From Medicago truncatula (lineage: Eukaryota > Streptophyta > Magnoliopsida > Fabales > Fabaceae): a DNA stretch of 64,000 nt. The position numbers and the translations under genes are program-made. The stretch spans positions 34,735,332-34,799,331 of the forward strand of contig NC_053046.1 in assembly GCF_003473485.1 (NCBI RefSeq), read 5' to 3'. A model generated the notes under the pieces. That model had not been told where the DNA came from. It made no database searches and saw only the letters and a list, made by a program, of their open reading frames with translations. Every line of letters begins with the position of its first letter. Positions within the stretch are counted from its first letter, which is position 1. This document shows, piece by piece, positions 10,601 through 23,500 of this stretch.

Positions 10601-12993
10601 GGATTTTTGCCTTTGAGATTCATAGTAGATGGCCACCTGTTCAGAGGCTTACCTTCCATCTTCATGATGGCCAGAGGGTCATCTTTGATGATGAAGCCGA
10701 TCTTGAGGATGTATTGGCTTTCAACAAAGAAAGGAATACAATGTTTCTTGCCTGGATGGATGCCAATAAGGAATTTCCATCCGGTCGTTCTCTTACATAT
10801 ACGCAATATCCTGGGATGTTCGTTTTTGATGATCGAAAACGTTCATGGCATCCACGTCGGAGAGGTGTTTCTGTTGGACGTCTGACCTTCGTTCCTCCAA
10901 GTAATCGTGAGTTATACTATTTAAGGTTACTCCTCAATCGTCAGACAGGCTGCACTTCCTTTGAAGATATTCGTACTGTTGAAGGAATTGTATATGATAC
11001 CTGCAGAGAGGCATGTGCTGCCCTTGGATTGCTTGCTGATGACCGACAGTTTATTGATGCAATCAACGAGGTTGCACTTGATTCATCCGGTCACTTTGTT
11101 CGGAAGATATTTGCAAATTTGCTTCTATCTTCGTCCTTAGGTGATCCATTTGCTGCTTGGCAACTTACCTGGGAAGCTTTGGCTGATGGAATTCTCTATG
11201 ATAGGCGTCGATTCTTAAATTCACCAGGTTCATCCCTCATGATTATTTTAATCATTCAATTGTCATGTGACGCATTTAGGTCAACTATCATGTGTTTTTT
11301 CTAACGGGTTTCAAACCTTTGCTTTTTCTTAGATTTGATTATTTCGGATGAGGATTTGAAGCAGCTTTGTTTGGTTGAAATAGACAAGCTTCTTAGGCTA
11401 AATGGGAAGACCCTCGATGATTTTGAATCCATGCCTAAGTTATTGTCCACTGTTGTTTATGCCTTTGATAATGTTTTGCTGGCCAACGAATTGGGTTATG
11501 ATCAAGATGAAATGTCAATGAGACATGCTGAATTTTTTTCCAGACTCAATGATGGTCAGCTCTCTGCTTATAATCAGATTGTTGATTCTGTTGATAATGG
11601 ACTGGGTCGAATGTTTTTTGTTTATGGTTATGGAGGAACAGGGAAGACTTATCTTTGGAATGCCCTTTCTTTTCGATTTCGCTCTGAGGGGAAGATTGTA
11701 ATCAATGTTGCATCAAGTGGAATTGCTTCTCTTTTGTTGCCAGGTGGTAAGACTGCACATTCACAGTTTGCAATACCCTTGGTTGTGCTCGAGGACTCGT
11801 GTTGTCTAATCGAGAAGGATGGCAAGAAGGCTCAGCTGTTAACCATGGCTAGCCTAATTATATGGGATGAGGCTCCCATGATTAATCGGTTGGCATTCGA
11901 GGCATTTGATAGAACTTTGCGTGATGTCATGAATAATATTGTTGATGGTGCCTTGGATATCCCTTTCGGTGGGAAGACTATTGTATTCGGTGGGGATTTT
12001 CGTCAAATACTTCCTGTCGTTCCTAAGGGGAACCGTGCTGATGTTGTTCATGCCACCATCAATTCATCGCCTTTGTGGTCCCACTGCACTGTCCTGAGGC
12101 TTACGCAAAACATGAGACTTCAATCATCAGCTGATGCGGAACAAACCGATATGTTGAGGCAGTTTGCAGATTGGATTTTATCCATTGGTGATGGGAAGAT
12201 TGGTGAAGCGCGTGACGGTGAATTCGTGGTTGATATTCCTCATGATCTTTTGCTTGAAAATTCTGGCGATCCGATCAATGATATTGTTCGTTCAACGTAC
12301 CCTAATTTGGTGAATAATTTGTCTCATGAAAACTTTTTCCATGATCGTGCAATTCTTGTGCCCACTCTTGAGTTGGTCGAGAAGGTTAACGACTACATCA
12401 TGGTCATGCTTCCTGGAGATGAGAAGGAATATTTGAGCTGTGATTCTGTTTGTAAGTGTGATGATGACATAGGGGTTGATCACCGTTGGATCACTACGGA
12501 GTTCTTGAACGATATCAAATGCTCTGGTATGCCAAATCATAGATTGATCTTGAAGGTTGGTGTTCCTGTTATGTTGCTTCGCAACGTTGATCAATCGGCT
12601 GGTCTGTGCAATGGTACCCGTTTAACTGTCATTTCATTGGGCAAAAATGTCATATGTGCGCGTATTATTGGTGGTTTGCATGATGGCGAAGTTGCCTACA
12701 TACCTCGGATGAATCTCATACCATCTGGTGCCAATGTGTCTATTACATTTGAACGTCGACAATTTCCTTTGGTGGTTTCTTTTGCAATGACTATAAATAA
12801 GAGTCAGGGTCAGACTTTGTCCCATGTTGGTCTCTATCTCCCGCGACCTGTTTTTACTCATGGCCAGTTATATGTGGCTGTCTCTAGGGTTACAAGCAGG
12901 GGTGGATTGAAGATTTTGATCACGGACGAAAACGGTCAGGGGTCATCATCAACTGTCAATGTTGTCTATGAGGAGGTTTTTCAGAGGATATGA
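7633..12993 (+). CDS. Helitron transposase: RPA-like OB-fold, HUH Rep and PIF1-type helicase
   Basis: Seven exons join without frameshift or stop: 7633-7814, 7954-8065, 8146-8340, 8432-8853, 8966-9894, 10025-11227, 11333-12993, giving 1567 aa. Residues about 1-163 form an RPA DBD-C-like OB-fold without zinc-ribbon cysteines. Residues from about 164 are the Helitron N-domain ([29 protein letters not shown]). The Rep domain has the HUH motif [10 protein letters not shown] (H627, H629) and the paired catalytic tyrosines in YLFKYITKG (Y762, Y766). The helicase has Walker A GYGGTGKT (about 1113-1120), Walker B IIWDEAP (about 1193), [10 protein letters not shown] and a C-terminal TINKSQGQT...VAVSR motif. 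Known role: nicking and joining DNA ends and unwinding during rolling-circle transposition. The first ATG in frame is at 7633. The OB-fold exons could instead be a separate small gene, but exon 3 to exon 4 keeps phase 0 and good splice sites. No inactivating change is visible. Confidence 0.9.
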
Positions 12994-14676
12994 TGTCAGT
13001 TCCAACTATTCGTAAGGTGTGTGCGAGATATTTACCGTTTTATAGTTATCTATTTCTGGAAATCAGTTACAAATTTTATTATATGTTTGATTCTCCCATT
13101 AATATGGTGTCTTTCAAATGCAGGTATTATATGCAGTTTTTTAGATTCCCGGTGTTCTACTTTGCTATGTCTTTCCTGTTTCTTGATGAATCCTTTGCTG
13201 TACACGCACCTGTGCTGTTGGAATAATGCAGTGGACTTGCTTGCTGTCTCGCCATTTTCCCTCATAGTATTATCCATTTTGTTGTTCTGATCATGTTGTT
13301 CAATTATCATTATAAGTAAACAATTTGTTTGTATCATGTTGAATGTTTACCAAGTTTGTATGTAACTGTATTCAATTCACAGCCTTTTGCTTGGTGGTTA
13401 TTTGTTTTCGAAGGATCACAGTCTTTTCTTCCAATTTCATTTATAACTTCTTCAATATTTTATTTTAAAAATCTTAAATTTTGTTAATTATGTAGAAAAT
13501 TCTAGGACTGTGAATATTTGTTTTGGTTTGTAAAGAGAAGTAGCCAAACACATGGAGCGTTATTGTTTTGCAATATAAATAATTCGTATTTGAGTAATAA
13601 CTATATTGGAGATTTTAGGTTGCATACATTTAAAGGTACTTTAAGTTTTTGGTTTTTATCAAAGCCAACATTTAAGTTTAAAAAGTCGTTAATAAGTTTT
13701 AGGTTTCAATTGTTCCAAACAATTTATTTTAAATCGAGAGTATTTTCAACCAATATCTTTTAGAGGATGATGAATTTGATTATGATAATAACAACAAATA
13801 GCATTATCAATCATAGTGTAAGCCTCCATTTGTCTTTTGCATAGAATGATTATATAAGCTTCTTTTTGGCAATGATATTCCATCATTCTTTTGTTTCCTT
13901 CCACTTTGTATGTGCATTTCCGTTCTTTGTATTTACTTCCAACTTCTGCTGTTTCCAAACTCAACAAGTTAGTTTTATTTTTCGTTTTCATTCCTCATAT
14001 GCTTACTTATTTCAAACCAAAAGCTTTTATAAAATTAGGAATTGAAGAATTTTCTATCGATGGTTAAATTCAAGGTATAACATCTTGATGAATTTATTAA
14101 TAGAAAGTTACTTTAATTTATTCATACCGGCAAAAAACATTTTCTTTAACTATTAATTTAAATAGTAGGTATACCGGTACATTTAAATATATTGAGTGTA
14201 TCATATAATTTGTCTTTTATTCATCATAACTATTGATTTATAGTTACAATACTTTCAATAGTTTGCGTTTTCATCGATATGGTATTTAGATCAAAAGATT
14301 TACCGAATACTAATCATCTATAATTATTCTTTTTTTTTTTAACAAAATGATTAAGTTCCTTGCCTGTAAGTTTCTGTTATAAATCCATTATGTTTCATCC
14401 TTCAAAGAATTTTATATTAGTTTTGTGTTAGCTAATGTTGATTATTTGATTTGATTGTCTATTTACACACCTTAATCTTAATTTACACCTTAGTGTGGGC
14501 CATTTTTTTCATTTTTAAATCCGGTTTTCAAGTTTCATTGGCCCACATTTGTTGTGAAGCTGTACTTGGTCGCTTTCAATTTTGGTTTTGTCTATTTGTA
14601 TTCACTTTCTATAAGCCGTGTGGTTCCTTTGTCTTCTACTTTTCCGCTTTTGTCGCCGACTGTTCCTTTTGTCTCC
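12994..14676 (+). other. Helitron spacer between Rep/helicase and B3 genes
   Basis: T-rich sequence holding the 3' untranslated region of the transposase gene and the promoter/leader of the B3-like gene. I see no conserved reading frame, tRNA or obvious inserted element. CT-rich sequence immediately before 14677 is typical of a plant leader. Confidence 0.45.
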
Positions 14677-16032
14677 ATGGCTGCACCTCCCAACAAGTGA
14701 GTGTTATTTTTTATTTCTCTTTCTGCATCGGTTACGATTTTTTCTCCTAAAGGAATGTCTTTTTCGCCGTCTTTTTCCATTTTTAGACATGCATTTGTTT
14801 ATTTTATTATTTTCGCCTGGATTTTCGCCGATTGTGATTTTTTTGTCTTCAGATGATTATTATAGACCAGGTTTAATATTGTTATGGCTTTAACATGTTT
14901 TTGTGGGCTGTCTCTTGATCCTCCAAAAACCCTAATTCTTTCTGTGTTGCATGTTTAGTGTGGACCTTCCTGAGGGTGGTAACGACGCTGAGAGGACCTT
15001 CGAGACTGTTGTTGTTCCTGATGTTGTGGGTGGCTAATCTTTGTTCAGTTTTGTTATATCCCTTTTGCATGTTTTTTATTTTTGACTTGAGTTTCAATTT
15101 CAGGACGAGATACATGTTCCGATGCTTTTTGTCTCCAGGTGGAGATCTGTTTTGGCCTCTCAGAGATATGGATGGATCAAGGATCCTGCTGGTAACTATA
15201 TTCGTATTGATTTGTCTAAGATTGTTACTGAGAATTTGATACCCGGGGGCCTGATGATTTCCCGCACCTGTGGATTTGCGGAACCCCAAAGGGTTGTTTT
15301 GTTCTATCAGACTTTTGATAATCAGTTTAATATGCGGATAGTTGATGATCGGGGTTTGGATATTCCTTACTTTGGTTTTCATTATCCGATAAATCACCAT
15401 GTCAGAAGAGTTGCTGATCCTTCTTACGTTTCGCCTAAGTCTTTCATCTCTGTTGTGGATTCTCCAAATGATGATGGTGAGGTTGGATTACCCATTCCTT
15501 TTGAGATGTTCGGGGAGTTCGTGGCTGTTGAGGATGTTGGACATGAGGCTGGAAATACTGTTGTCAATGGCCCGTATCAGATTCCTGAAAATGATGAACC
15601 TGTTCATATCCCCGCCGTTGATGGTGAGCCAGAGGAGTACATATGGACTCTAAAGGTGACTCAGGCTGTTGCTGATGGCAGAAGTGTTATGGTCAGTTTT
15701 TTTATCTGTGTGTTGCTTATCTTTTGGTTTATTTGAATGCTTTACACTTACTTACATCCCTTTTTTCCTCTTTCTAGCATTTTCCTAGGTATGTGATTGA
15801 TAATTTTGAATTCTCTGTTGGAAATGAGATTGATGTCCTTGATGATGCTTCTGGGGAAATAGTTAGTTGTAGGCTGAAGACTTTCACCAAGCCATCTGGT
15901 TATGTCATGAAGTATCTTTCAGGAGGTTGGCACCAATATGTTAGATCCAAGGAGTTGAACGTTGGCGATCGCATTTTGTTTGGGGTTGTGAATCCGGTCA
16001 TGGATGTTGTCTTTCGCATCCATCGTCAGTAA
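14677..16032 (+). CDS. B3-like DNA-binding protein carried in the Helitron
   Basis: Four exons keep one frame: 14677-14696, 14959-15025, 15104-15691, 15778-16032, encoding 309 aa. The first exon is only 20 nt (MAAPPN) and is supported by a good GTGAGT donor. The C-terminal ~100 residues (from IWTLKVTQA at about residue 207) fit a plant B3 fold: FPRYVIDNF, a DASGEIVSCRLK strand, GGWHQYVRSKELNVGDRILF, then VVFRIHRQ and stop. The middle part (RIVDDRGLDIPYFGFHYP) may be a second, degenerate B3-like half. B3 domains bind DNA in plant transcription factors. What this one does for the transposon is unknown: it may be captured host sequence or an accessory protein. No stop or frameshift suggests selection or recent capture. 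The exon 2 donor (15025) is the least certain junction. Confidence 0.75.
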
Positions 16033-16894
16033 AGTTTGTGTTGCTCTCTCTTTGTTGGATATTTAGTGTTGCTGAAGCCTTATCCCCCATGTTGTGTGCT
16101 AGGTAATGAACCTTTGTCTTTGTTTGTCGAATAACCCTGTTTGTGTATTGCTTTTCCTGTTTTTGAAGTTTTTTGTAACTTAAGACACCGTCAGACAAGC
16201 TTTGTGTAATGATCTTTTAATATCTATGTGTATTTGTTTGTTATGTTTATGTTATTGATTTCAATTATTCAATTGAAGGTCAATGTGATTTGTTTGTATT
16301 TCTTTTGTTGTGGTGATATTGTTTGGTCTATAATAGTTTGCATTTTTAGAAACGTGTATGTGTATTAATAATCTTTAAAAGTTTATTATGGTAAAAAAAA
16401 AATCACATGTTACATAAGAGATTAGACTGGTTTGTTTATTGTTGACAAATGTTAGTCGTAGTAATTTTTTTTTTTTGTTAGTTTTTGTTTTGCAAAATAT
16501 TCCAGTAGTTGTGGTCATCAACATAATAAATATTTTATTTGTAAGTGTTAATAAATCCTTGCATAGGCGTATTTGTTTTGATATATTTTCATAATAGGTA
16601 ACAACTTTGATATTAATTTTTTCATTTCTGTTATAGTAATTAAGGAACAAACGATCATCACATGTAATAGTCGTGTCACTGTAATATCCTTGATACTGAA
16701 TGGTCACTGATTAAAAAACTTTTTCATTTTTCCTCTCTTTCGTATTGAAGCTTGCATATGTCGTTTATTTTGAATTAATACATTAAAAATGAAATTAATG
16801 CGGACGAGTGTGGTGTTTGCAGGGTGAAATTTTGTTTCATTTCCAATTTGCGATGATAATCGGTTAATTTTTTATATTCCCAATGAATAATCGG
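16033..16894 (+). other. Helitron 3' non-coding region
   Basis: 3' untranslated region of the B3-like gene and T/A-rich subterminal sequence. No coding potential is seen. Confidence 0.45.
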
Positions 16895-16923
16895 CCCGTG
16901 CATCGCCACGGGTCACACACTAG
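16895..16923 (+). other. Helitron 3' terminus: hairpin and CTAG
   Basis: Stem CCCGTG, loop CATCGC, stem CACGGG, then TCACACA and terminal CTAG, followed by T at 16924. This matches the CTRR terminus and short subterminal hairpin that act as the rolling-circle stop signal in Helitrons. Confidence 0.9.
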
Positions 16924-17288
16924 TTTACGAACATGGTAACAATTACATGAACCGTACAAATATAGAAATAATAGATACATGAAAGTTGCCTCAATAGACT
17001 CCCATGACGTTGTTTTCATATATACAATAATAACACATGCACACCTTTTCAATATCCATAGTTAAGGGTTTACTCATGAAAAACCTGAAAAATAACATAA
17101 AGTAAATTTGACTATAGTAACACCAACTTATAAGTTGAAGATTATCTTAAATTAAAAAAAAAAAAATATTAACTGATCAATATGAAGTATATATTAGATG
17201 AAATACTATAAACAAGGTATGTAAAAAGGGTGAAGCCATCCCTATAAATGAATATAGTATAATGGATAGGAAAAATATACAAAAAACA

Positions 17289-17370
17289 GTGGACGTGCCG
17301 GAGTGGTTATCGGGCATGACTAGAAATCATGTGGGCTTTGCCCGCGCAGGTTCGAATCCTGCCGTCCACG
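17289..17370 (+). tRNA. tRNA-Ser (anticodon AGA)
   Basis: The acceptor arms GTGGACG and CGTCCAC pair fully with discriminator G. Anticodon loop CTAGAAA gives AGA (serine). A long variable arm (TGGGCTTTGCCCG) marks a class II tRNA, and the T arm is GCAGG/TTCGAAT/CCTGC. No intron. It appears intact and is followed by a T run at 17371-17374, a possible pol III stop. Confidence 0.95.
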
Positions 17371-17426
17371 TTTTCATTTTTATTTTTATTATTACTTTTA
17401 AAAAAAGAAAATAAAAATAACAGAAA

Positions 17427-17450
17427 CGCTAGAAGGAGGGATTGAACCTC

Positions 17451-17483
<33 letters not shown>

Positions 17484-17500
17484 AACTGAGCTATTCCAGC
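17427..17500 (-). tRNA. tRNA-Asn (anticodon GTT)
   Basis: On the minus strand it starts GCTGGAA and ends TTCTAGC plus discriminator G, with one G-T wobble in the acceptor stem. The A box is TAGCTCAGTTGG, the anticodon loop CTGTTAA gives GTT (asparagine), and the T arm contains GGTTCAATCC. No intron. It converges on the tRNA-Ser gene 56 bases away. Confidence 0.95.
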
Positions 17501-20042
17501 TTTCGTTGTTATTCAACAACTTAAAAAGTATATAAACCAAATTTAATGGTTAACTAATAATGGCATAAAAATTTGAATTAAATATTTTATTAGTTGAAAA
17601 AGATTACATATTGTTGAATTAATTAAATCCCACCATCCTATTAGTTTGTAGTAGCAACATGGTTTGAATTCCTTAGGGAGTGATACAATAACATCTTTAG
17701 GGCAACGTTTAGCATGGAGAAATTGGCATATTTCTCCATCTTAGGTCAATTTAACAAGGGCCATTGATTTAATGTTAACAGAGATCAATGGATAAGATTG
17801 CTCTTAAATGTTTACCTTGAATTTGGATGGATTTTAATTTTAAATAACTGATGTACCATTATTTGAAATTGTACAAATCACCTAGGTTTGATATATTTAT
17901 AAATTTGGAACATGTTGAAAACAGTGTTGTTTTACTTTCCGTTACCAAATTATTATTATTTTTTTTATCAAAATCAATATTTCATTTTCTATATTATTTA
18001 GAAAAACTCGATAAATGTTAGTATTTAAATTAATATTTCCTCATTCGTTCGGTTTGAAGTCAGAATCACTACTTTAACGGTTAACTCAAACTAATAACTC
18101 TCTATTCACTTTGTTTATTATAAATTTTTATATTGATATCATTTATTTGAGTTGTTATTTGACGTAAACATGATATAGTTTAAAATTAATTTTTTAATTA
18201 CTTGTGTTTTTCAGGAATATAGTTGAACTTGTTCATTTTCTTTGGCATGTGGTAGAATTTGCCATGAACTTCTTGATTTTATTTTTATAGTTTTTATTTC
18301 AAAAACAAGGTAAATTTAGTATTATTAATGATGACCTTAATTGAAATCTTTTCTTTTTTTGAGGAGATAAATGAAATAAAATCTGAAGTATGAAAATGTT
18401 AGTCACATTATTTGGTCTATATTTTTATATTAAGTTTTTTTTTTTTTTTTTTTTTTTATTGAGAATGGGGTTGAAAAAGGTTAGCATGAGTGTTAAAAAA
18501 ATATTGTATCTTCCTCCGATAAAGAAATAAACAAATTAATTAGGTTCAAATTATAATTTTGAGTCAGGGGTACAAATTGAAATATAAAAGAATATGGAGT
18601 ACAACTCATTACAAGTAAAACAAAATTGATCTAAGATGGTGAAATTTGACAATTTGTCCATGTTAAAACTTGCCCATCTTTAGGGTCTTGAATCAAGTTA
18701 AGAGAGCTTTATATTTAACAATATTATACTTACAATGATAAAAATGCATGAAGATGAAAAAAAAACAGAGGTAAAACAATTATCCAATTATTGGAATATT
18801 CAAGATCTTCGGTTTAAAGAAAATGGTTAGAAGTCTATGATAAAGCTATAATTTGACTTTATTAAACAAGCATTACCTACCACAATTTATTTCTTTTCGG
18901 GTGCAAATTACCTGCCACAATTAGTTCGACATAATAGTCAAGCTCAATGGCCCCATGATAGTGAAGAGGTTATTTTATTTTCTGTGTAGTAAAATGGAAT
19001 GAAGTGTATGATGAAGATTAATACATTCACCACATGTTTTACTTTTAGTCACGGAAAATTTGTTTTCTATAATAACTGAATCTATGTAAATATACAACTT
19101 TTTGTTTTTAATCTTTGTTTTAGATCATGTAATAGTTTTCGATATTGGAATTGGTCTGGGGAATTGATAATCTGATGTTCAAACCTCGGCCACCAAAAAA
19201 AAACCATTTCAACATTCTAGTATAGATTTTACATAAGATTTACAACAGTAACTTCAACTTCTTTTTTTAGAATTAAAAGTAATATTTGTTTCCAAAGATT
19301 AGATTGGATTTTGCATATTATTTATTTTCCTAGGACCACAATTGAATCTTAAAAAAATTACAAAAAGCCACGTGGATAGGCAGTAGATAGAACCTTGGAT
19401 GTGAGAACAAGTAATGACGTGGAGTTTCACTTCACTCCATATATCTATAGTCTCTATCCCATTATGCCCCCATAGCCCATAACTTAATTTTGTGTTTTTC
19501 TTCCTTGTTGGCATTTATAGGGCCACATCCCCACTTTGTGGTTCTCAATTTTAGTCTCAAAATAATGATACAAATATATATTAAATCAATATATATAGTC
19601 TTTAGTTCATACCTATTTTCATTTACTTCCGAAAAAAGTTGAAAAACTAACTATGCCTTTGTTCCACAGGTTAGTATTTAGCTTTCATTTCAGTTATATT
19701 ATATAGTTTAGTTTTCTTAACTTTAGCATTATTATATGATGATGATGAATTTATATTCTATAGTTTAATTTTCAACTTCAAATTTTGAGATCTTTGTAGT
19801 CACTCCTGTATTGATGATGTTAAGTTTCTAGCTATGTATTTCAAGAACTTGTGTTTACCTTATCTAATTTAGTTTTTTATACATCTAATATTGTAAATTG
19901 TGACTACTGATCAGAAAATTAGGGTAATGACCATATGTTACTTTGAAATAGGAAATTAACTTTTGAGGGATGTAGAGAAGCTAATTGAGCTATGCAATGC
20001 TTTAAATTGATGATTCTTAAAAGAAATGTTTGGATAAGGTTG
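17501..20042. other. Intergenic, AT-rich
   Basis: No supported gene. It contains a long T run near 18431-18458 and other homopolymer runs. Nothing resembling a protein domain is seen on either strand. The last part may hold promoter or 5' untranslated sequence of the gene that starts at 20576. Confidence 0.4.
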
Positions 20043-20391
20043 TGTTGAGTATGACTCATATTCACTGATAAATGGATAGACGCTAGAGCGGGGCTGAAAG
20101 CGCGACGAGTGTAGCCGTGCGAGAGCGCCTGCTCCTTTGGCTTTGGCTCATTCGTATGTTGGGTTACGACTAGGAGGGTTGGGGTGTTAAATTTGTAATC
20201 TAGACCGTAGTAGTTAAACAATAAACACACTTGCATTCTGTAACCCTAAGCATTGCATAATAAAAAATCTGCAACAGCTGCTCTGCTGTCTAAGACATCA
20301 GCACAGTTGGCAAAACTCCGTGATCAATTGTTGTACTCTTGTGTGCGTTAATTTATCTGTTTTCTTTAGAGGCGAGTTTAACGTTCTAACA
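20043..20391 (+). mobile_element. Solo-LTR-like sequence, copy 1
   Basis: It begins TGTTGAGTATGACTCA and ends CTAACA (TG...CA). It shares blocks with a second copy at 24309-24480: the start, GACCGTAGTA followed by TTAAACA, CTGTA, an AATA/AATAAA region and CTGTTTTCTTT. Both look like short LTRs with promoter and poly(A) parts. No target-site duplication is clear. It lies just upstream of the AAF-like gene and might affect its 5' region. Confidence 0.45.
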
Positions 20392-20575
20392 TGATTTAAT
20401 ATGTCTGTTTTTGAATGAAAATTATGGTAAGAAAATTACCCATAAATTGTGAATTTCACTATATCAATGTAGATTATATGTCCTCATTCTCTTATTATTG
20501 TTTTACTTCTACAGAATTGAGATATTTCAAGTGCTATGAAGGCCAGGTGTATCTCATTCTTTCTTTGATTTTCTG

Positions 20576-23500
20576 ATGGCACTTACGGCAAACAAAGTTT
20601 CAAGCGGTCCTATCTTGACTAATAGAGCAACACTTTGTAGATCACATGGATCTTCATCACCAAGGATAAACAGAATACAGTTTTCAAAGGGTAGACTCGA
20701 AAACGGACATCTGAACAACGATTCTGTCCTCAATGAGAGATCAACCTTATCGAATGACTGGTTTCGGTTTGTCAATGGAAGAAATCCAGTTAGTTTAATC
20801 TCCAAGACATCTTCTGTCTCATGTAAATCAACAGGAGCAAATAATACCGAAGAAAAAGAATGTGTTACAACTTATGATGATGTTTCTGATTTAACTAGGT
20901 AAAAAAATAAAATATCGATGATAATTATGTGTGAAACAAAGTTCATCCATTTTGTTACCACTTTTTGAGTTGCCAATTTTATTATATGTCAAACTAGGAT
21001 GTATCTTTCTTCTTATCTTTTTGGCGATAACATGTTATTTCATTACAATTGAAAATTGGAAGATCCGAACTTACTTATTAGAGACCCTTTCACATGTACA
21101 GGAGACATGCCGAAGATGAGAAAAATGACCGTGCTCGTTCTGTTCGTGGCCTGTCTGAAGCTTATAGATTTGCCTGTAACGATGCAAAGTTTCTCTCACG
21201 GTACTTCCAGCAGCTTGATTCTGACTTTATGCTAACAACACTATTTCTCTTTGAGTCCATCGGAAAAATATTGTGTCTGTTTGAAATTTACTTCCACTAT
21301 TGTTCATCTGCCATATCTTTTTAGAAATATATTGTTGGAGATGTATGAACTGGAAAAAGAATCCTTTAATTGGGGAATCCTTTGATAACCATTATACAAT
21401 CAATCACTCCAAAACTATTTTGAACTGGCCAAGATATTTTAGCAATCATGATTAGAGGAGTTATAATATGGAAATCGACTCGAGCTGACTTAAATATTGG
21501 TTCTCAACTTATTTTTTAGTAATTTTATGTAATGCCATATTCTAAATGATTAAATGTCTTTGATTTAATAAATAACAGTAAGAAACAATATTATATCCTG
21601 ATGTGTCGAAATAATTGTTTACTAATTATTTCTTCAGTGGCATAATGAGGATGGATGAGCGTGCGCGCCAAGATGTTGCCTTTTTAGGGACAGAATTTCT
21701 CAAACTTGATGGTTAGCTCATATAGCTTGTTTAAATAATGTGATATATTACATTAACTTTGCATTACTAAATTCATCCATTGAAATATAACTATCTTTTA
21801 GTATTAAATTTTTAAATATACACTACATGTCTATGTCACTACTTCATAGAATGTAATACAGTTTACTATCAATAAACACCATTTTTTTCCATCTTATGAT
21901 CTAGTTTCCATGATACCCTTATATGGTCAACTTACATTTTCTCTACTATGCTGCATAGCTCGGGCAAGAAAGGATACTGAGAAAATCGACCGTGGAGTCA
22001 AAGAAAAAGCTAAGCGCCTTAATCGTATTGCTACTGTATGTATCATCTAGAATTTTCAATTTTTCCAGTTGAAGATGAAAGAGTACTATTTATCAATGAT
22101 AGGATGTTTTTCTTTGTTTATTTTTTATATGCACTGCAGATCTTGAAGGATATCGCTCAGACCAGATTGAAAAGTGCTGCCGATGAGCACTGGAGTGACG
22201 GGGCCTTAGAGGTAAATCTGTTAAATCTCTAATCTATCAATTCTAATTTCTGATACTATATTCTTCGTTGGTTTGAAGTGTAATCAGTACTGATATAATT
22301 TGCATTATGTGATATTTGTGTAACAATTTGTTGGTTTTTGTGTATTTTTTTTACTAACTTTTCTAATAAAAAGCATAAAATGCTACAAACTATCGTAAAA
22401 TAAGAACTCCTAGTTTTTCTCCTCCATTGCAGATTAATGTGACAGTGAAAATAGATTTTATACGGGCGTGCAATCACACTTCTCTATCTTATGTTGAGAG
22501 TGTAACGTTTGAAGTGATATGGCCTGAAAAGGTGTTTATAAGAGGGAGATATCCCTCACCTTGTAAATTGATTTTTGTAGGTCTGAGTTAGGCTAAACCT
22601 ATATTCTAAGATGGTATCAAAGCCTATCAAAGATCTGTTGAGCCACTCATTATCGGACCACTCGGGTCACACTGTAGTTGTCTAATACTTGGTGTGTGTT
22701 GAGAGTCCCACAGTGAATCATTTGGATGTGATATGGCCTAAAAAGTTGATAAAAAGTGAGAGGCATCTCTCACCCTACAAACCTGTTTTGTAGGTTTGAG
22801 TTGGACCAAACCCAACCCAAGTTCTGATATGGTACCACAATAAAAGCAATTTTAAGAAATAATATCATGACACAGCTATGTTGCGCATATCATTGTATGT
22901 ATGTGAAAACCTGTTTACACTGATAATGTGCATTTATAAACTAATTTAACAAAAATTAGACTCATTGATGGATACAGATTAAAAAGATAAACAAGGTGTT
23001 CTGATATCTTGTATATAATGAGCATGGGTTGGTGTTGGCACACATGGGAGTGGCATGATCTCTTGACAGAGCCACGAAGTGTTTGGAGATAGTGTATAGT
23101 TATAAAAAAATTATTTAACAAAAACTAGATTGATTAACAAACACAAATAAAAAAGATAAGACGATGTATCCAGCTATCTACTACTACTCCCTCCGTAACA
23201 AAATATGAGCAAAAGTTAGTCAAAGAAAGTTGATGTATTTGAACCAAATAAGAAAGTTGAGTCACTTTTGCTTATATTTTGTAACAGAGAGCATGGGTTG
23301 GCGTGGGCATACCTTCGGAGTGGCATGATATCTCGACGAGGTGTTTGGAATACCTATAAAATACTTGTGTAACACAATATTTAAGGACATATTCTGGACT
23401 AAGTTTTAAATACTATTAAGTTAATTAAAATATAATTAAATATGTTGTTATATTGTGTAGTATATTAAGATATGAATTCATCTACTGAAATCGTTGTAAG

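Larger units (their letters stand above)
2133..16923 (+). mobile_element. Large Helitron (rolling-circle transposon) with three genes
   Basis: The 3' end is diagnostic: a hairpin with stem CCCGTG/CACGGG (16895-16912), a 7-base spacer, then terminal CTAG (16920-16923) followed by host T, as expected for insertion between A and T. Inside are an RPA70-like gene, a full Rep/PIF1-helicase gene and a B3-domain gene, all on + strand. The 5' end is less certain. The proposed TC at 2133-2134 follows an A and sits where AT-rich host-like DNA gives way to GC-richer sequence with a 9-base inverted repeat. With this start the element is about 14.8 kb. Because the transposase frame is uninterrupted, the element could be autonomous or recently so, despite a frameshift in its RPA gene. 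Confidence 0.85.

Noticed and set aside
19135-19215. GTTCAAACC followed by an A run, resembling a SINE B box and tail
   Set aside because: No A box at the right distance, so it is not supported as a SINE.
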